From NCBI GenBank assembly GCA_019745395.1, contig JAIETG010000007.1, positions 32,482 through 96,481 of the forward strand: a stretch of DNA of 64,000 bases, read 5' to 3'. Positions within the stretch are counted from its first letter, which is position 1. Every line of letters begins with the position of its first letter. The notes under the pieces are model-generated. The model saw nothing but the letters and a program-made list of their open reading frames with translations. It did not search any database and was not told the DNA's origin. Both the position numbers and the translations under genes were made by a program. Below are positions 32,927-41,502 of the stretch, piece by piece. This DNA comes from Rhabdochlamydiaceae bacterium. Lineage in GTDB: Bacteria; Chlamydiota; Chlamydiia; Chlamydiales; Rhabdochlamydiaceae.

Positions 32927-33820
32927 ATGAGTCAATTAACCCTCCGAAATTCCTTTTCCATACCAGTTGGTCAAGAAATGGATCAGATTATTTCAGTATG
33001 CAAAGTCCTAGCGACTTGCCCCTACTACCAAAAGCTCGGGCCAGGCGGAGTCCTAGCCATCTATCTCACTGCACGTGAAATGAATTTACCCCTGATGATG
33101 TGTCTCAATGGGGGAATGTACACCTTCTCAGGGCTTGTCAGCCTATCCGCTCAGCTAATGAACATGCTGATTGTGAATGCAGGCCATAGAGCCGACGTCC
33201 TCCATCTCGATGAAAAAGGATGCAAAATTAGGTTCTGGCGAGCCGATAGACCTAAAGACAACTGCACCTTTGAATATGAGTACACGATCGAAATGGCTGC
33301 GAAAGCTGGCTATCTCGGCAAAGACAACTGGAAGAAGTCACCGAAAGACATGACTTTCAGCCGCTGCCTTTCAGGAGGCGCTAGAAAATTCATGCCCGAT
33401 GTAATCATGAATGCCTATGCCATAGGAGAGCTAGGGGAGGAAGACGGCACCATTCCAACGGCAATGCCCGACTTGTCCACCCGTTCGATAGAGGTGAGCA
33501 AACCGCAAGAGGAACCCATCAAAGAAGCCCCCAAGGCAATCGAGCATGAGAAGATCGAAGGATACGAGGACTTTTGCCAAAAACACCTCTGCGAGGACGA
33601 AAAGGTGGCTTATGTCCGTAAAATCGCTCAAGCTACCAATAAGACAGAAGCTCAAATTATCAATTCAGCCGTTTCCAATGAAGCTGGGTTCCTAACCGCC
33701 TTCAATAAATGGAAAACAGACCAACAGAACGTTGAAAAGAGAGCAAAAAGCAAAGTTGGAGTGCAAGCACCTGCCAACACCCCATCATTGCCCTTTGAAA
33801 GCCTGGTAGCCTCAGCCTAG
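32927..33820 (+). CDS. RecT-like single-strand annealing protein
   Basis: A 297-residue protein. The core resembles RecT family proteins: AIYLTAREMNLPLMMCLNGGMY, VSLSAQLMNMLIVNAGH, CKIRFWRAD, TIEMAAKAGYLGKDNWKKSP, KDMTFSRCLSGGARKFMPDVI, and NAYAIGEL. The C-terminal 100 residues are charged and probably flexible. It anneals complementary strands in phage recombination, working with the PD-(D/E)XK exonuclease encoded upstream. Confidence 0.78.
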   Translation: MSQLTLRNSFSIPVGQEMDQIISVCKVLATCPYYQKLGPGGVLAIYLTAREMNLPLMMCLNGGMYTFSGLVSLSAQLMNMLIVNAGHRADVLHLDEKGCKIRFWRADRPKDNCTFEYEYTIEMAAKAGYLGKDNWKKSPKDMTFSRCLSGGARKFMPDVIMNAYAIGELGEEDGTIPTAMPDLSTRSIEVSKPQEEPIKEAPKAIEHEKIEGYEDFCQKHLCEDEKVAYVRKIAQATNKTEAQIINSAVSNEAGFLTAFNKWKTDQQNVEKRAKSKVGVQAPANTPSLPFESLVASA

Positions 33821-33827
33821 AGGCTAC
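33806..33827. terminator. Possible bidirectional terminator between convergent genes
   Basis: GTAGCCTC (33806-33813), loop AGCCTA, GAGGCTAC (33820-33827). Both convergent genes end inside it, the RecT-like TAG at 33818-33820 and the lipoprotein stop at 33824-33826. Only three T follow on the + strand, so termination may be weak. Confidence 0.5.
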
Positions 33828-34045
33828 TTTGCAGCAGGCGGTGTCACCACCACAGGGTCTTTATTTGTGACCTCTATGGAGATTTTGACGTCGGTGTCCT
33901 TCTGGAACGCCTCTTTGTCTACAGTGAGAGTGATCGCTTCTTGGGTTTCGATATCTTCCACGGCCGAAAAAAGACCAGGGAGGAGCTGAGCGCATCCAGT
34001 TAAAAGCATAGACAGAGCAACGAAAGAAATAAAATTGTAAAGCAT
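33824..34045 (-). CDS. Small phage-encoded lipoprotein
   Basis: A 73-residue protein with a lipoprotein signal (LYNFISFVALSMLLTGC; lipobox LTGC, Cys18). The mature part contains beta-type segments (AITLTVDKEAF, TDVKISIEVTNKD). It lies convergent to the RecT-like gene. It may be an outer-membrane lipoprotein involved in superinfection exclusion or a spanin-like lysis function, but nothing in the sequence decides this. Confidence 0.7.
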   Translation of the reverse strand: MLYNFISFVALSMLLTGCAQLLPGLFSAVEDIETQEAITLTVDKEAFQKDTDVKISIEVTNKDPVVVTPPAAK

Positions 34046-34327
34046 AACGTCCCCATGTTTAGGTTTAGGTTGTCCATTCGATGGGTCCTTGGGGTAATAT
34101 GAGACTTTGAGGCTGCAAGAGGGCTTTTGAGTCGTTCTAGCAACGTCTGATAATGCTAATTATGTTGTGTAAGTTCCTTATAATAAGTCTATTAGCAATT
34201 TACGGACGATTCGACAGAGATCTGAAAAACCAAAAACATAACTTTCTTCCTTGGAAATTCATTCTTAATAATCCTATCCATTAATATAATCTCCTTTTTG
34301 CAAGATTGCAAGGAATAGGGTTGAACA

Positions 34328-34711
34328 ATGGGACACTTTTCAGTAGAAATGATCATGGATTGGGTTCTGGAATGGCTTGTTTCTGGAAATTTGCACGTAG
34401 AAATGTTGTCCAATCACTTTCAGTTCAGTTCTCCTTTCTGGAAAACCAGCTCAAAAGACCATTTTATCGATAAGTTCAAAAATTCGACCACTTACCAAGA
34501 AACCAGCCTTGCCAACATTGTTAAATTCGACCCTGTGATCAAGCTTAAAGGATTAGATGGGAATCATTTTGCTATCGTCTTGCAATACCATACAAAAAAT
34601 GGGCATAAGGTTTACGAAACAGTGTTAGGTACGGTCGAGCAGGGCCTCCTCACAGAACTCCGTTCGATTTACGATCTCTCGGAAACAAAAAAAGCCCTTC
34701 AAATCAGCTAA
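34328..34711 (+). CDS. NTF2/SnoaL-like fold protein
   Basis: A 127-residue protein starting behind AAGGAATAGGG. The pattern of an N-terminal helix (IMDWVLEWLVSGNLHVEML), FQFSSPFWKTSSKDHFIDKF and strand-rich C-terminal half (GNHFAIVLQYHTKNGHKVYE) fits the SnoaL/DUF4440-like NTF2 fold. The fold is used for many small-molecule enzymes and carriers. It is probably a cargo gene within the phage-plasmid element, as is DJ-1/PfpI nearby. Function unknown. Confidence 0.55.
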   Translation: MGHFSVEMIMDWVLEWLVSGNLHVEMLSNHFQFSSPFWKTSSKDHFIDKFKNSTTYQETSLANIVKFDPVIKLKGLDGNHFAIVLQYHTKNGHKVYETVLGTVEQGLLTELRSIYDLSETKKALQIS

Positions 34712-34740
34712 TCCCCTCCCCCTCATCACCTACCAAACAA

Positions 34741-35200
34741 TAATCCATCAAGCTGGTTGTATGGGAATCCATCTGTCTGGATGGACAAATGATTGTATGT
34801 ATTGTTGTCTTTATTCCCAGATGGACATTCTAACACCCACTCCCCCATCCTTCCATATTTTTGGATGTCCAACCCAATGGCCATTTTGCTGGCCGCTCGG
34901 CTGGCCAGATTGCTGGTCTATATGCTGGCCTTTTTTCCAAACTTTTACCCCAAAACTGTCTATAAGAAAGCAGCTGGCCCATTTGCTGTCCAATTCCAGA
35001 GCGTTTTGATGGCCAATTTGTAGCCCTTTATTGATACTTCAGAGGAAACATTCTCTCTCTCTATTTTACTGGCTTGCAAACAGTTGGTTTCCCAGCCAGC
35101 CAACTTAATGGGCATATGGCTTTATGGATGACCAGCCTGCCACACTTCCAATCGTCCATCTTACCAAGCTTCCAAGTTGTTGGATTCCCAGCTTTCCACC
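34741..35200. repeat. Degenerate TGGCC/TGGAT-rich repeat tract in the 739-bp gene-free stretch
   Basis: The stretch 34712-35450 has no convincing gene. Its left part is built of short degenerate units such as CTGGATGGAC, TTGCTGGCC, CGGCTGGCCAG, ATGCTGGCC and CAGCTGGCCC. The bias resembles the DNA that encodes the Pro/Gln-rich linker of the partition protein at 40951-41502. The right part holds iterons 1 and 2. Frames that cross the tract (34761-35009, 34793-35023 and 34811-34993) are repeat artefacts. Confidence 0.5.
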
Positions 35201-35205
35201 CATGC

Positions 35206-35246
35206 TGTGAAGAAGAGGGGTCGATTTTGTTTACAGCTGTTTACAA
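35206..35246 (+). repeat. Iteron 1
   Basis: 41 bp. Head TGTGAAGAAGAGGGGTCGAT, tail ending GTTTACAGCTGTTTACAA. Confidence 0.8.
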
Positions 35247-35333
35247 GTGCAAAAGAAGACTCTTTTCAAGCGGAAAATGGCTTTCTCCAAGGAAAGATTT
35301 GAGATGCTGCTCTCAATGTAAATCGCTTATTTG

Positions 35334-35374
35334 TGTGAATGAGATAGGTCGGTTTTGTTTACACGTGTTTACAA
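35334..35374 (+). repeat. Iteron 2
   Basis: 41 bp. Head TGTGAATGAGATAGGTCGGT, tail ending GTTTACACGTGTTTACAA. Confidence 0.8.
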
Positions 35375-35450
35375 AAGCCTAAAAACCTCGATCGTAAAAC
35401 CGGCAAAAGCTATTCTAGCTTAGAAACCTAGATCCTATGGGCAAGCCATT

Positions 35451-36095
35451 ATGCAAATTGTATTCTTGTTTTATGACGGGATGACTGCACTTGATGTAGT
35501 CGGCCCCCACGAAATTCTTTGTCGATTACCAGGAGCTGTGGTTAAACGAGTGGCAAAACAAGCGGGGACAATGAAAACCGACTCAGCTGGGTTAATGCTC
35601 ACTGCTGAATATGCTTTATCCGATGTCTCTCGAGCTGACGTACTGCTTATTCCAGGAGCAGGAAATGCAACGACTCTTCAAAAAGTTCCGGGGATCCTCG
35701 ACTGGGTGAAAGCCATTCATCAAACAACTATTTGGACAACCTCAGTATGCACAGGCAGTCTTATCCTCGGGGCCGCAGGTCTTTTAAAGAACTTGAGAGC
35801 AACAACACACTGGGCTGCATTAGATCGTTTATCCACTTGGGGAGCTAATCCAGTAAGTGAGCGCATCGTAGAAGATGGCAAAGTTATGACAGCAGCTGGA
35901 GTTTCGGCAGGGATTGATATGGCTTTGACCCTCGCAGCAAAGCTTTCTGGCCCCCATATCGCCCAATCGTTGCAACTTGGCATTGAATATGACCCTAACC
36001 CGCCTTTCGATGTTGGTTCGCCAGAGAAAGCCTCGCCAGCAATCCTTGAAGCTCTCCGTTCTCGACTAACCGCTTCCTTCGAAGGGATCAAATAG
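35451..36095 (+). CDS. DJ-1/PfpI family protein
   Basis: A 214-residue protein of the DJ-1/PfpI glutamine-amidotransferase-like fold. VFLFYDGMTALDVVGPHEIL has the acidic residue context, VLLIPGAG follows, and the nucleophile elbow is TSVCTGSLILGAAGLL (Cys). THWAALDRL also fits isonitrile-hydratase and AraC-associated members. Relatives include isonitrile hydratases, glyoxalases and stress proteins. It sits inside the iteron array, with iterons 110-130 bp on either side, and looks like cargo inserted into the origin region. Confidence 0.85.
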   Translation: MQIVFLFYDGMTALDVVGPHEILCRLPGAVVKRVAKQAGTMKTDSAGLMLTAEYALSDVSRADVLLIPGAGNATTLQKVPGILDWVKAIHQTTIWTTSVCTGSLILGAAGLLKNLRATTHWAALDRLSTWGANPVSERIVEDGKVMTAAGVSAGIDMALTLAAKLSGPHIAQSLQLGIEYDPNPPFDVGSPEKASPAILEALRSRLTASFEGIK

Positions 36096-36120
36096 CCAAT
36101 CCCATAAAAAAAGTCTTCCT

Positions 36121-36176
36121 TGTGACTGAGAGGGGTCGATTTTTGTGATTCAGGACAGGCGATTCTGTTGACAAAA
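36121..36176 (+). repeat. Degenerate iterons (two adjacent half-units)
   Basis: TGTGACTGAGAGGGGTCGAT at 36121 lacks the GTTTAC boxes. It runs into TGTGATTCAGGACAGGCGAT (36144) with GTTGAC in place of GTTTAC. Confidence 0.6.
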
Positions 36177-36197
36177 GAAAAACGCCTCGAGAGAAGC

Positions 36198-36238
36198 TGT
36201 GAGTGACATGGGTCGATTCTGTTTACATTTGTTTACAA
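36198..36238 (+). repeat. Iteron 3
   Basis: 41 bp. Head TGTGAGTGACATGGGTCGAT, tail ending GTTTACATTTGTTTACAA. Confidence 0.8.
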
Positions 36239-36290
36239 CCTCTATCAGATCTTAAAGAAAAAAACCTCTCTGAGAAAGAAAAGTCCTTGG

Positions 36291-36331
36291 TGTGAAGAAG
36301 AACGGTCGATTTTGTTTACGGCTGTTTACAA
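36291..36331 (+). repeat. Iteron 4
   Basis: 41 bp. Head TGTGAAGAAGAACGGTCGAT, tail ending GTTTACGGCTGTTTACAA. Confidence 0.8.
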
Positions 36332-36484
36332 AACGTCTCTTTTTAGAAAATGGCCTACATTCTTCGAAGTCGAAAGCTGGAAAAGCCGTAAAGCCTCTCT
36401 TGTGGAAGAAGTTTTTCACCATTTTCAAATTCAAGAATTTTGAACCAGGTCTGTTCTAAGATCAAGGACTTACATTTTTGCACT

Positions 36485-36525
36485 TGTGAGTAAGAAGGGT
36501 CGGTTTTGTTTACACGTGTTTACAA
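36485..36525 (+). repeat. Iteron 5
   Basis: 41 bp. Head TGTGAGTAAGAAGGGTCGGT, tail ending GTTTACACGTGTTTACAA. Confidence 0.8.
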
Positions 36526-36690
36526 GAGGCATTTTTTCTTTAGACTGTTTTTTTTCTTGGCTCTCGAAGCGAAGCGGGAGAGAGCCTTTGTTTACTGCGA
36601 AGCTGTAAACATTTTATATTCTGATTGAATATAGTTAGAGCTGTTTACTTAAGCGTAAGTCGGTGAAAACCAGAGCCTTGTAAAAGAGCG

Positions 36691-36766
36691 TGTGATTGAG
36701 AGGGGTCGGTTTGGTGACTGAGAGGGGTCGATAGCGTGAATGAGAGAGGACGATGTTGTTTATGAA
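36691..36766 (+). repeat. Cluster of degenerate iterons
   Basis: Three partial units in a row: TGTGATTGAGAGGGGTCGGT, GGTGACTGAGAGGGGTCGAT and GCGTGAATGAGAGAGGACGA followed by GTTTAT. The GTTTAC boxes are missing or altered. Confidence 0.6.
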
Positions 36767-36767
36767 C

Positions 36768-36808
36768 TGTGAAGAAGAGGGGTCGATTTTGTTTACGGCT
36801 GTTTACAA
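36768..36808 (+). repeat. Iteron 6
   Basis: 41 bp. Head TGTGAAGAAGAGGGGTCGAT, tail ending GTTTACGGCTGTTTACAA. It shares its head with iteron 1 and its tail with iteron 4. Confidence 0.8.
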
Positions 36809-36906
36809 GAAAAGAGTGTTTTATAAAAGAGCGACCCTCTCTAGAACACAGAATTCCAATAAGATAGAGGAATTTTCCATTTGAGATTGAGACGGGTCGA
36901 TCTTGT

Positions 36907-38556
36907 TTACAAGAACTTGTCAGCAAACGTCCGTACCTTATCCGATACCTCTTTGGTGATCTGTCTTTTTTCATTTAGCAGATAGCTCACCATTTGGCCA
37001 GTGATTCCTAGATGGTTTCCGAACTGCCTTACATTGAGGCTCGATTTTTTGTAGATTTCCTTAAATTCTTGAAAATCTACCATTTTGTCTTCTTTTTTCT
37101 CTAAGGCAGGGATTTCTTTATTGGATTGGATCAGTTTTACCTCTTGGCCAAACCACTCTGGTGGAGTAAGAGTTAGCGAACAATTAAAAGGGTTTTCACA
37201 CTCTGAAGGAAGCGCTTTTTCTCCAGTATGGGACCACTCGCCTAAATAGCCATGTCCTTTCATGTAATTGAGTTCAGATTCAAGAGATCTTAAATCCCGC
37301 AATTTATATCTACCATCATTGCCTAAATGGCACCAATCCATGAGGTTGTTGACTGAGATTTTTTGCTGCGGGCTCATCCTCCAGAAAATTGCAAGTAAAG
37401 GTGTCAAATAGATCGTCAATGGGTGTTCCCTATGATTTTCTTGAGCAATTTTCTTGAGCAGTTTTGTATATTTTGCAGATTGCCCGTCCTTTGGGTCGAA
37501 TGCGTTTTTATACCAGAAGTCCGTCGCTCTGAGTTTGATTTTTTCATCGATAATCACCTTGTCAAACAGCTCTTGTTGGAAACCATCAATGCTAAAAAGG
37601 CGCTCGCCTCGGATCACTTCACTTTTCCCATCTTTCCTTCGAGCTGTGATAAAAAGGCTCTGGAAAATTCTAATGATTTCACTAGACGTTTTCTTGAGCT
37701 CATGGTCATAGGAACCATTGGCCTTTTTTTTATGCCCAAGTCTTGCCAAATGATCATTAACGCTCCAAATGAAGTGTCCTTTTCTGAAATTTTCTTCTAG
37801 GCCGATCAATAGACCTAGTAGATGCCTTAAGCCTTCAGCTCCAAAGGTACGCTTGATGTAGAGAGCTAAGCTGACTTCTCTAAAGTGGAGGTCTGATTTA
37901 AAAAGAGAGATATCAATTTGGGCCGAGGCTTCCACCTTGGGGTTATCGCTAATTACAGCAATATGTTTTGACTGAACTTCCTCTTGACCACTTGCATAAG
38001 AAGTTGTTTTTTCTGTTTTTATGATGGAGGATAAAAACTCTTCAGCTTCTTGGTGTTCTTTTTGAGTCCATTCTGAATGGGGTTTAGTTAACAAGCGTCG
38101 AGGGATCATATCTGGCTTTCCTGCGAACATAGCGAGCAGGGTAAACATGAGGGGATGAGAGGGAAGCGCAAACGTTTCTTTATTGGAGGATTGCTCGACG
38201 ATTTGCTGGATCGCCTCTTCGATGAGCGATCTTTGACCTGTAGGCCCCATTTCACTTAGGATATTTTTCAAAGAGGTTAGCTGGCTCGGGGAAAAATTTT
38301 GAATTGCTGAAGTAGCAGGATCCCATTCTTTCTTTGCTGATGGTTTTACGTCTCCAAGAGAAACTCCTAGCAGATGGAGGTCTTCAACCGTATTGATGTT
38401 AATGATCTTGCCAGTCTTTTGGTCGGTAACATGTAGCTTTTTATCTACGACCGTCAGGTGATAGTCTGCTTCTGCGTTTTTTTGAGTTCCAAGAGGAGCT
38501 TTTTTTACAGCGTTGGCATCTTTCTTTTTGTCTTTTTTTTGTTTCGATTTTTCCAT
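36907..38556 (-). CDS. Putative replication initiator protein
   Basis: A 549-residue protein with a Lys-rich N-terminus. The middle region is of winged-helix initiator style (DLHFREVSLALYIKRTFGAE, then LLIGLEENFRKGHFIWSVND). Residues 500-549 form a Cro-like helix-turn-helix (SLNVRQFGNHLGITGQMVSY, then EVSDKVRTFADKFL). No named Rep family is recognised. The initiator role is inferred from the DNA-binding unit, the iterons that begin at its 3' end and the primase-helicase gene directly upstream (5-bp gap). Confidence 0.55.
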   Translation of the reverse strand: MEKSKQKKDKKKDANAVKKAPLGTQKNAEADYHLTVVDKKLHVTDQKTGKIININTVEDLHLLGVSLGDVKPSAKKEWDPATSAIQNFSPSQLTSLKNILSEMGPTGQRSLIEEAIQQIVEQSSNKETFALPSHPLMFTLLAMFAGKPDMIPRRLLTKPHSEWTQKEHQEAEEFLSSIIKTEKTTSYASGQEEVQSKHIAVISDNPKVEASAQIDISLFKSDLHFREVSLALYIKRTFGAEGLRHLLGLLIGLEENFRKGHFIWSVNDHLARLGHKKKANGSYDHELKKTSSEIIRIFQSLFITARRKDGKSEVIRGERLFSIDGFQQELFDKVIIDEKIKLRATDFWYKNAFDPKDGQSAKYTKLLKKIAQENHREHPLTIYLTPLLAIFWRMSPQQKISVNNLMDWCHLGNDGRYKLRDLRSLESELNYMKGHGYLGEWSHTGEKALPSECENPFNCSLTLTPPEWFGQEVKLIQSNKEIPALEKKEDKMVDFQEFKEIYKKSSLNVRQFGNHLGITGQMVSYLLNEKRQITKEVSDKVRTFADKFL

Positions 38557-38561
38557 AGGGA

Positions 38562-40907
38562 TTAGCTCTTCTCTTTTAGCGTGGATAAAGGTCTATCAAA
38601 TACCAAAGATATGGTTTGATTGGAGGGGCCATTGCGATTTTTAAGTACGACGAGATCAAGATCAATCTTTCGGCTTGCAAGAGTTTCTCCCTTGCCATCC
38701 GCTGTCTCTTTGGACCCGTTCCAAATACCAAGCACCAGTTTTGCATCGTTCTCGATATCGCCCGCTTCACGTAGGTTATCGAGTCGAAGTACCTCTGCTT
38801 TAGTATTTCCTCTTCCTAGCTGGGCTCCTAAAATAATAGGAACAGAATTAAATTTGGCTGTTTCTAGAATGGTTTCTGAGATTTTTTGAAGTTCTAGCTG
38901 CCTAGTTGAAGCCTTGCCTCGAAACTTTATTTTTTGGATATAATCGATGAAGATGGCCCCCATTTTTCCTCGTTCCTTAAGACGGGCAATTTCTCTGCCC
39001 AAATCATCTACGAAGAAAGGGTGATCGCAAACAACTAGTCGATGGCTTTCTGTCCAAGACTGAAGAGTTGCCATCGCTTCATTGATTTTGGGCAGTTTAT
39101 TAATGCCTCCTCTGAGATATCCTTCTAAATTAGCTAGATTATTAGCTTCATTAATGAACTCTCCGCTAAGGATATTCAGGATTTTTAAAAGGATTTGATT
39201 CTTTGGTTCTTCATAGGAGAAAAAATAGAATTCCCTTTCAGGATACAATTTAACCATATTTACAAAGAAATTAAGCAAAGTGGTCGTTTTCCCATGCGAA
39301 GGTCTTCCGGCAATAATGGTAATGGCTTCTTGGGGGATTTGGATGGTACTATCAATGGATTTGTACCCGGTTTTCAATCCTTCTTGGATTTTTGATAAAT
39401 CTGCCTTTAAATTCTCTACGGTGTAAGGTTTGAGGCGGAAATCTTCTGCTTTATCCTCTTTCTTCAACTTGGAGAGAAGCTGAGTGGCCTTGTTGAGATC
39501 CCCCTGAGAAATTAGCTTTTGGGCCTCGTCCACGGATTGCTTATATTTTTCAGCGTCATCTTGGGATTGTTGTTCTTTTAACGCTTTGGCAAGGACATTA
39601 TCGATCTCGTTGGCTGGCAACCCGAAAATATTCTCTATTTCTTGCTTGAAGATGCCTTTGCTGAAATCATCTTCTATTCTGGCATATGCTTTAGAAGCCA
39701 CGCCAAGGGCCGAGAATCGACCGATATCCGTTCCAAGGTCATATTTGTAGGCAAAGTAAGACGGAAGCCACCTAACGCGCGCCTGGGCCTTTTCTGCCAC
39801 TAGCTTTTTAAATGCCTCGGGTCCGTTTGCTTTCACATATTCGTCAGGGTCTTTGAATGGAGCGAGGAGATGCGGGGGTAGGATAAATGCTTCGATCCCA
39901 TTCTTTTCGAGAAGTTCAGAAGCTTTTTTTGCCTTTTCAATAGAGCCTATTTCTCCCTTACTGTCTTTGCCGTCATTGTCGAAAACGATGACTACGCTCT
40001 CAATCTCATAGATTTTCAAGCTTTCAATATGTTTGGCCGACAGCTCCCCTTGACCAGTGGCCGCAATGTTTTTAATGCCTAGGCTTGGAAGATAGGCAGC
40101 ATCGGGAAGACCCTCTACTAGTATGAGCTGTTTTTCTCGTCTGCATCTGTAAATATTGAAAGGGTCGTCTTTCTTCAGACCAGATGTGTAGCTCCAGCGG
40201 TGCGTTTTTCCTTCGGCATCCGGGACTCCTTCTTTGATCGTGGCCCTCTTGGCAAATCCAAGAATTTTACCAAACCTGTCTCTATAGGGAAGGGCCGTTC
40301 TAAAGAGATCTCCGCCGTTTCCATTGAGTTTAATTGAGGCGGCTTCTTGCTGTTTCTCTTTGGGAAGCTTAGATTTTAGGTGCTTTCTTATTTCGGCGTC
40401 CTCGGGCCAGTAGATCCATTCCGTAGATTGAAGTTTAGTTGGATCATACCCTCTGATCTCAACCAGGTAGTCTAGGGCTTCTTTCCCCTTAGGAGTGTAT
40501 AGCAGCTCTTTTCCATATTGAAAGATCATTTCATAGAGATGAGAGGCGGTATAAGTCGATTTGGTTTCTGGAGCTAAAAAGCTACCCCGCTGTAGTTCTT
40601 CGAGCAGGTCGGAGCGAAAGGTTTCGGCAAGATATTTGCAGGATTCAACGAAATTAAGCCCTTTTTCCCTTTGGATGAGTTCAATGATGTCAAAGGACTC
40701 ATTGCAGCTAAAGCAATGCAAATGCCCCCAGCCCGGGCCTAATTTGCAGCATTGGGCGCTTTTCGAGTCATGGCCGGTGATGCACTTTCCTACCAGGTAT
40801 CCTCCGACAGGTTTGAGCCCTAGCTTGTGACGCAGATCAAGATGGTCAATGACATCTTCTATTCGTATGGATGCTTTTAGTTTTTCTTTAGCCAAGTTGC
40901 CGATCAT
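38562..40907 (-). CDS. Phage primase-helicase (CHC2-like zinc finger, Toprim, DnaB-like helicase)
   Basis: A 781-residue protein of the T7 gp4 or DnaG-DnaB fusion type. The zinc finger is built from Cys42/His46 and Cys65/Cys68 (KCITGH, LHCFSC). The Toprim domain has LILVEGLPDA (Glu265) and VIVFDNDG (Asp310, Asp312). The hexameric helicase has Walker A AGRPSHGKTTT (533-543), AIFIDYIQKI as Walker B with motif 2a, and GAQLGRGN. It would prime and unwind DNA during element replication. It lies between the partition operon and the putative initiator, all on the minus strand. Confidence 0.87.
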   Translation of the reverse strand: MIGNLAKEKLKASIRIEDVIDHLDLRHKLGLKPVGGYLVGKCITGHDSKSAQCCKLGPGWGHLHCFSCNESFDIIELIQREKGLNFVESCKYLAETFRSDLLEELQRGSFLAPETKSTYTASHLYEMIFQYGKELLYTPKGKEALDYLVEIRGYDPTKLQSTEWIYWPEDAEIRKHLKSKLPKEKQQEAASIKLNGNGGDLFRTALPYRDRFGKILGFAKRATIKEGVPDAEGKTHRWSYTSGLKKDDPFNIYRCRREKQLILVEGLPDAAYLPSLGIKNIAATGQGELSAKHIESLKIYEIESVVIVFDNDGKDSKGEIGSIEKAKKASELLEKNGIEAFILPPHLLAPFKDPDEYVKANGPEAFKKLVAEKAQARVRWLPSYFAYKYDLGTDIGRFSALGVASKAYARIEDDFSKGIFKQEIENIFGLPANEIDNVLAKALKEQQSQDDAEKYKQSVDEAQKLISQGDLNKATQLLSKLKKEDKAEDFRLKPYTVENLKADLSKIQEGLKTGYKSIDSTIQIPQEAITIIAGRPSHGKTTTLLNFFVNMVKLYPEREFYFFSYEEPKNQILLKILNILSGEFINEANNLANLEGYLRGGINKLPKINEAMATLQSWTESHRLVVCDHPFFVDDLGREIARLKERGKMGAIFIDYIQKIKFRGKASTRQLELQKISETILETAKFNSVPIILGAQLGRGNTKAEVLRLDNLREAGDIENDAKLVLGIWNGSKETADGKGETLASRKIDLDLVVLKNRNGPSNQTISLVFDRPLSTLKEKS

Positions 40908-40950
40908 GTCAAATCCCCTTCGAAAGCGTATCTTGATTTTCTTTTCTGCC

Positions 40951-41502
40951 TTAGTTTAATTGCTCTTCTTCCATAGTGATCAACAATTGGATGGCTTCGC
41001 AAATCATTTCCGATTTTTCTGTAGCTCTCCCCTGCAATATTCGATTTGCATAGAGATCGTTGAACGCTTTATGAATGTCCTCTCTTAGATTGAAAGTCAT
41101 CTTGCAAGTAGGAATCTTCTGATTTTTCGACTGCTTACTTGAGAGTATGGTTGGCTGTCTGGCTGGTTGAGGCTCTGGTTTAACATCCGGCTGGGATTCC
41201 ATCTTCCCAAGAGGGTGGATTAATGGTTGTCCAGCTGGTTGTGGGGGTGGGAAAATGGTTTGTTGGAGAGGTGGGCTGGTGGCTGGCTGGACTTCTGGGT
41301 GAGTGGCCGTCTGGCTGACAGGGTTTTTGGGTTGCTGGACATCCAGCTGGGTGGGTTGTTTGATTTCTGGTTTGTCATCTTTCTGGTTGTCTGGTTTGCC
41401 AACCGACTGATTTTCAAATATTTCGCCCAGTCCCATCTTGCGCTTCTCATTCACTTCAAGATGCTTTTTAGATTTTTCTTTGAGTTCATTAATTCCTGAC
41501 AT
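40951..41502 (-). CDS. Ribbon-helix-helix partition protein with Pro/Gln-rich linker
   Basis: A 183-residue protein with three parts: a charged N-terminal helix (GINELKEKSKKHLEVNEKRK), a linker of about 90 residues rich in Pro, Gln and Thr (QPAGQPLIHP, PEPQPARQP), and a C-terminal ribbon-helix-helix-like domain (CKMTFNLREDIHKAFNDLYA, then KSEMICEAIQLLI). Its start overlaps the end of parA by 14 bp. A small centromere-binding partner of ParA, like ParG or omega, is the likely role. The long repetitive linker is unusual. Confidence 0.7.
   Translation of the reverse strand: MSGINELKEKSKKHLEVNEKRKMGLGEIFENQSVGKPDNQKDDKPEIKQPTQLDVQQPKNPVSQTATHPEVQPATSPPLQQTIFPPPQPAGQPLIHPLGKMESQPDVKPEPQPARQPTILSSKQSKNQKIPTCKMTFNLREDIHKAFNDLYANRILQGRATEKSEMICEAIQLLITMEEEQLN

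Larger units (their letters stand above)
35206..36914 (+). other. Putative iteron-type replication origin, interrupted by a DJ-1/PfpI gene
   Basis: Six full 41-bp direct repeats and at least four degenerate ones lie between 35206 and 36914. Each full unit has a TGTGA head, a GGTCG(A/G)TT(T/C)T centre and two GTTTAC boxes exactly 10 bp apart, ending CAA. Iterons 1-2 lie left of, and the rest right of, the gene at 35451-36095. The rightmost degenerate copy touches the 3' end of the putative initiator gene. Also present are an inverted GTTTAC-N9-GTAAAC (36590-36610), an AT-rich stretch (36611-36637) and a 7-bp-arm hairpin (36559-36586). Direct iterons next to a replication protein and a partition operon are typical of plasmid origins. 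Confidence 0.75.

Noticed and set aside
34761..35023. Frames rich in Trp, Pro and Gln in the 34.7-35.0 kb stretch
   Set aside because: They exist in several frames on both strands at once because of the TGGCC-type repeats; none has a good start signal.
36559..36586. Hairpin GGCTCTC...GAGAGCC in the iteron region as a terminator
   Set aside because: T residues precede rather than follow it on the + strand, and A residues follow it on the minus strand, so it does not have terminator form; it may be part of the origin.
36252..36974. Minus-strand frames at 36252-36434 and 36645-36974
   Set aside because: Their repeated peptides (VNSRKQNRP..FFT) are translations of the iterons; no ribosome-binding sites, and the second one overlaps the initiator gene.
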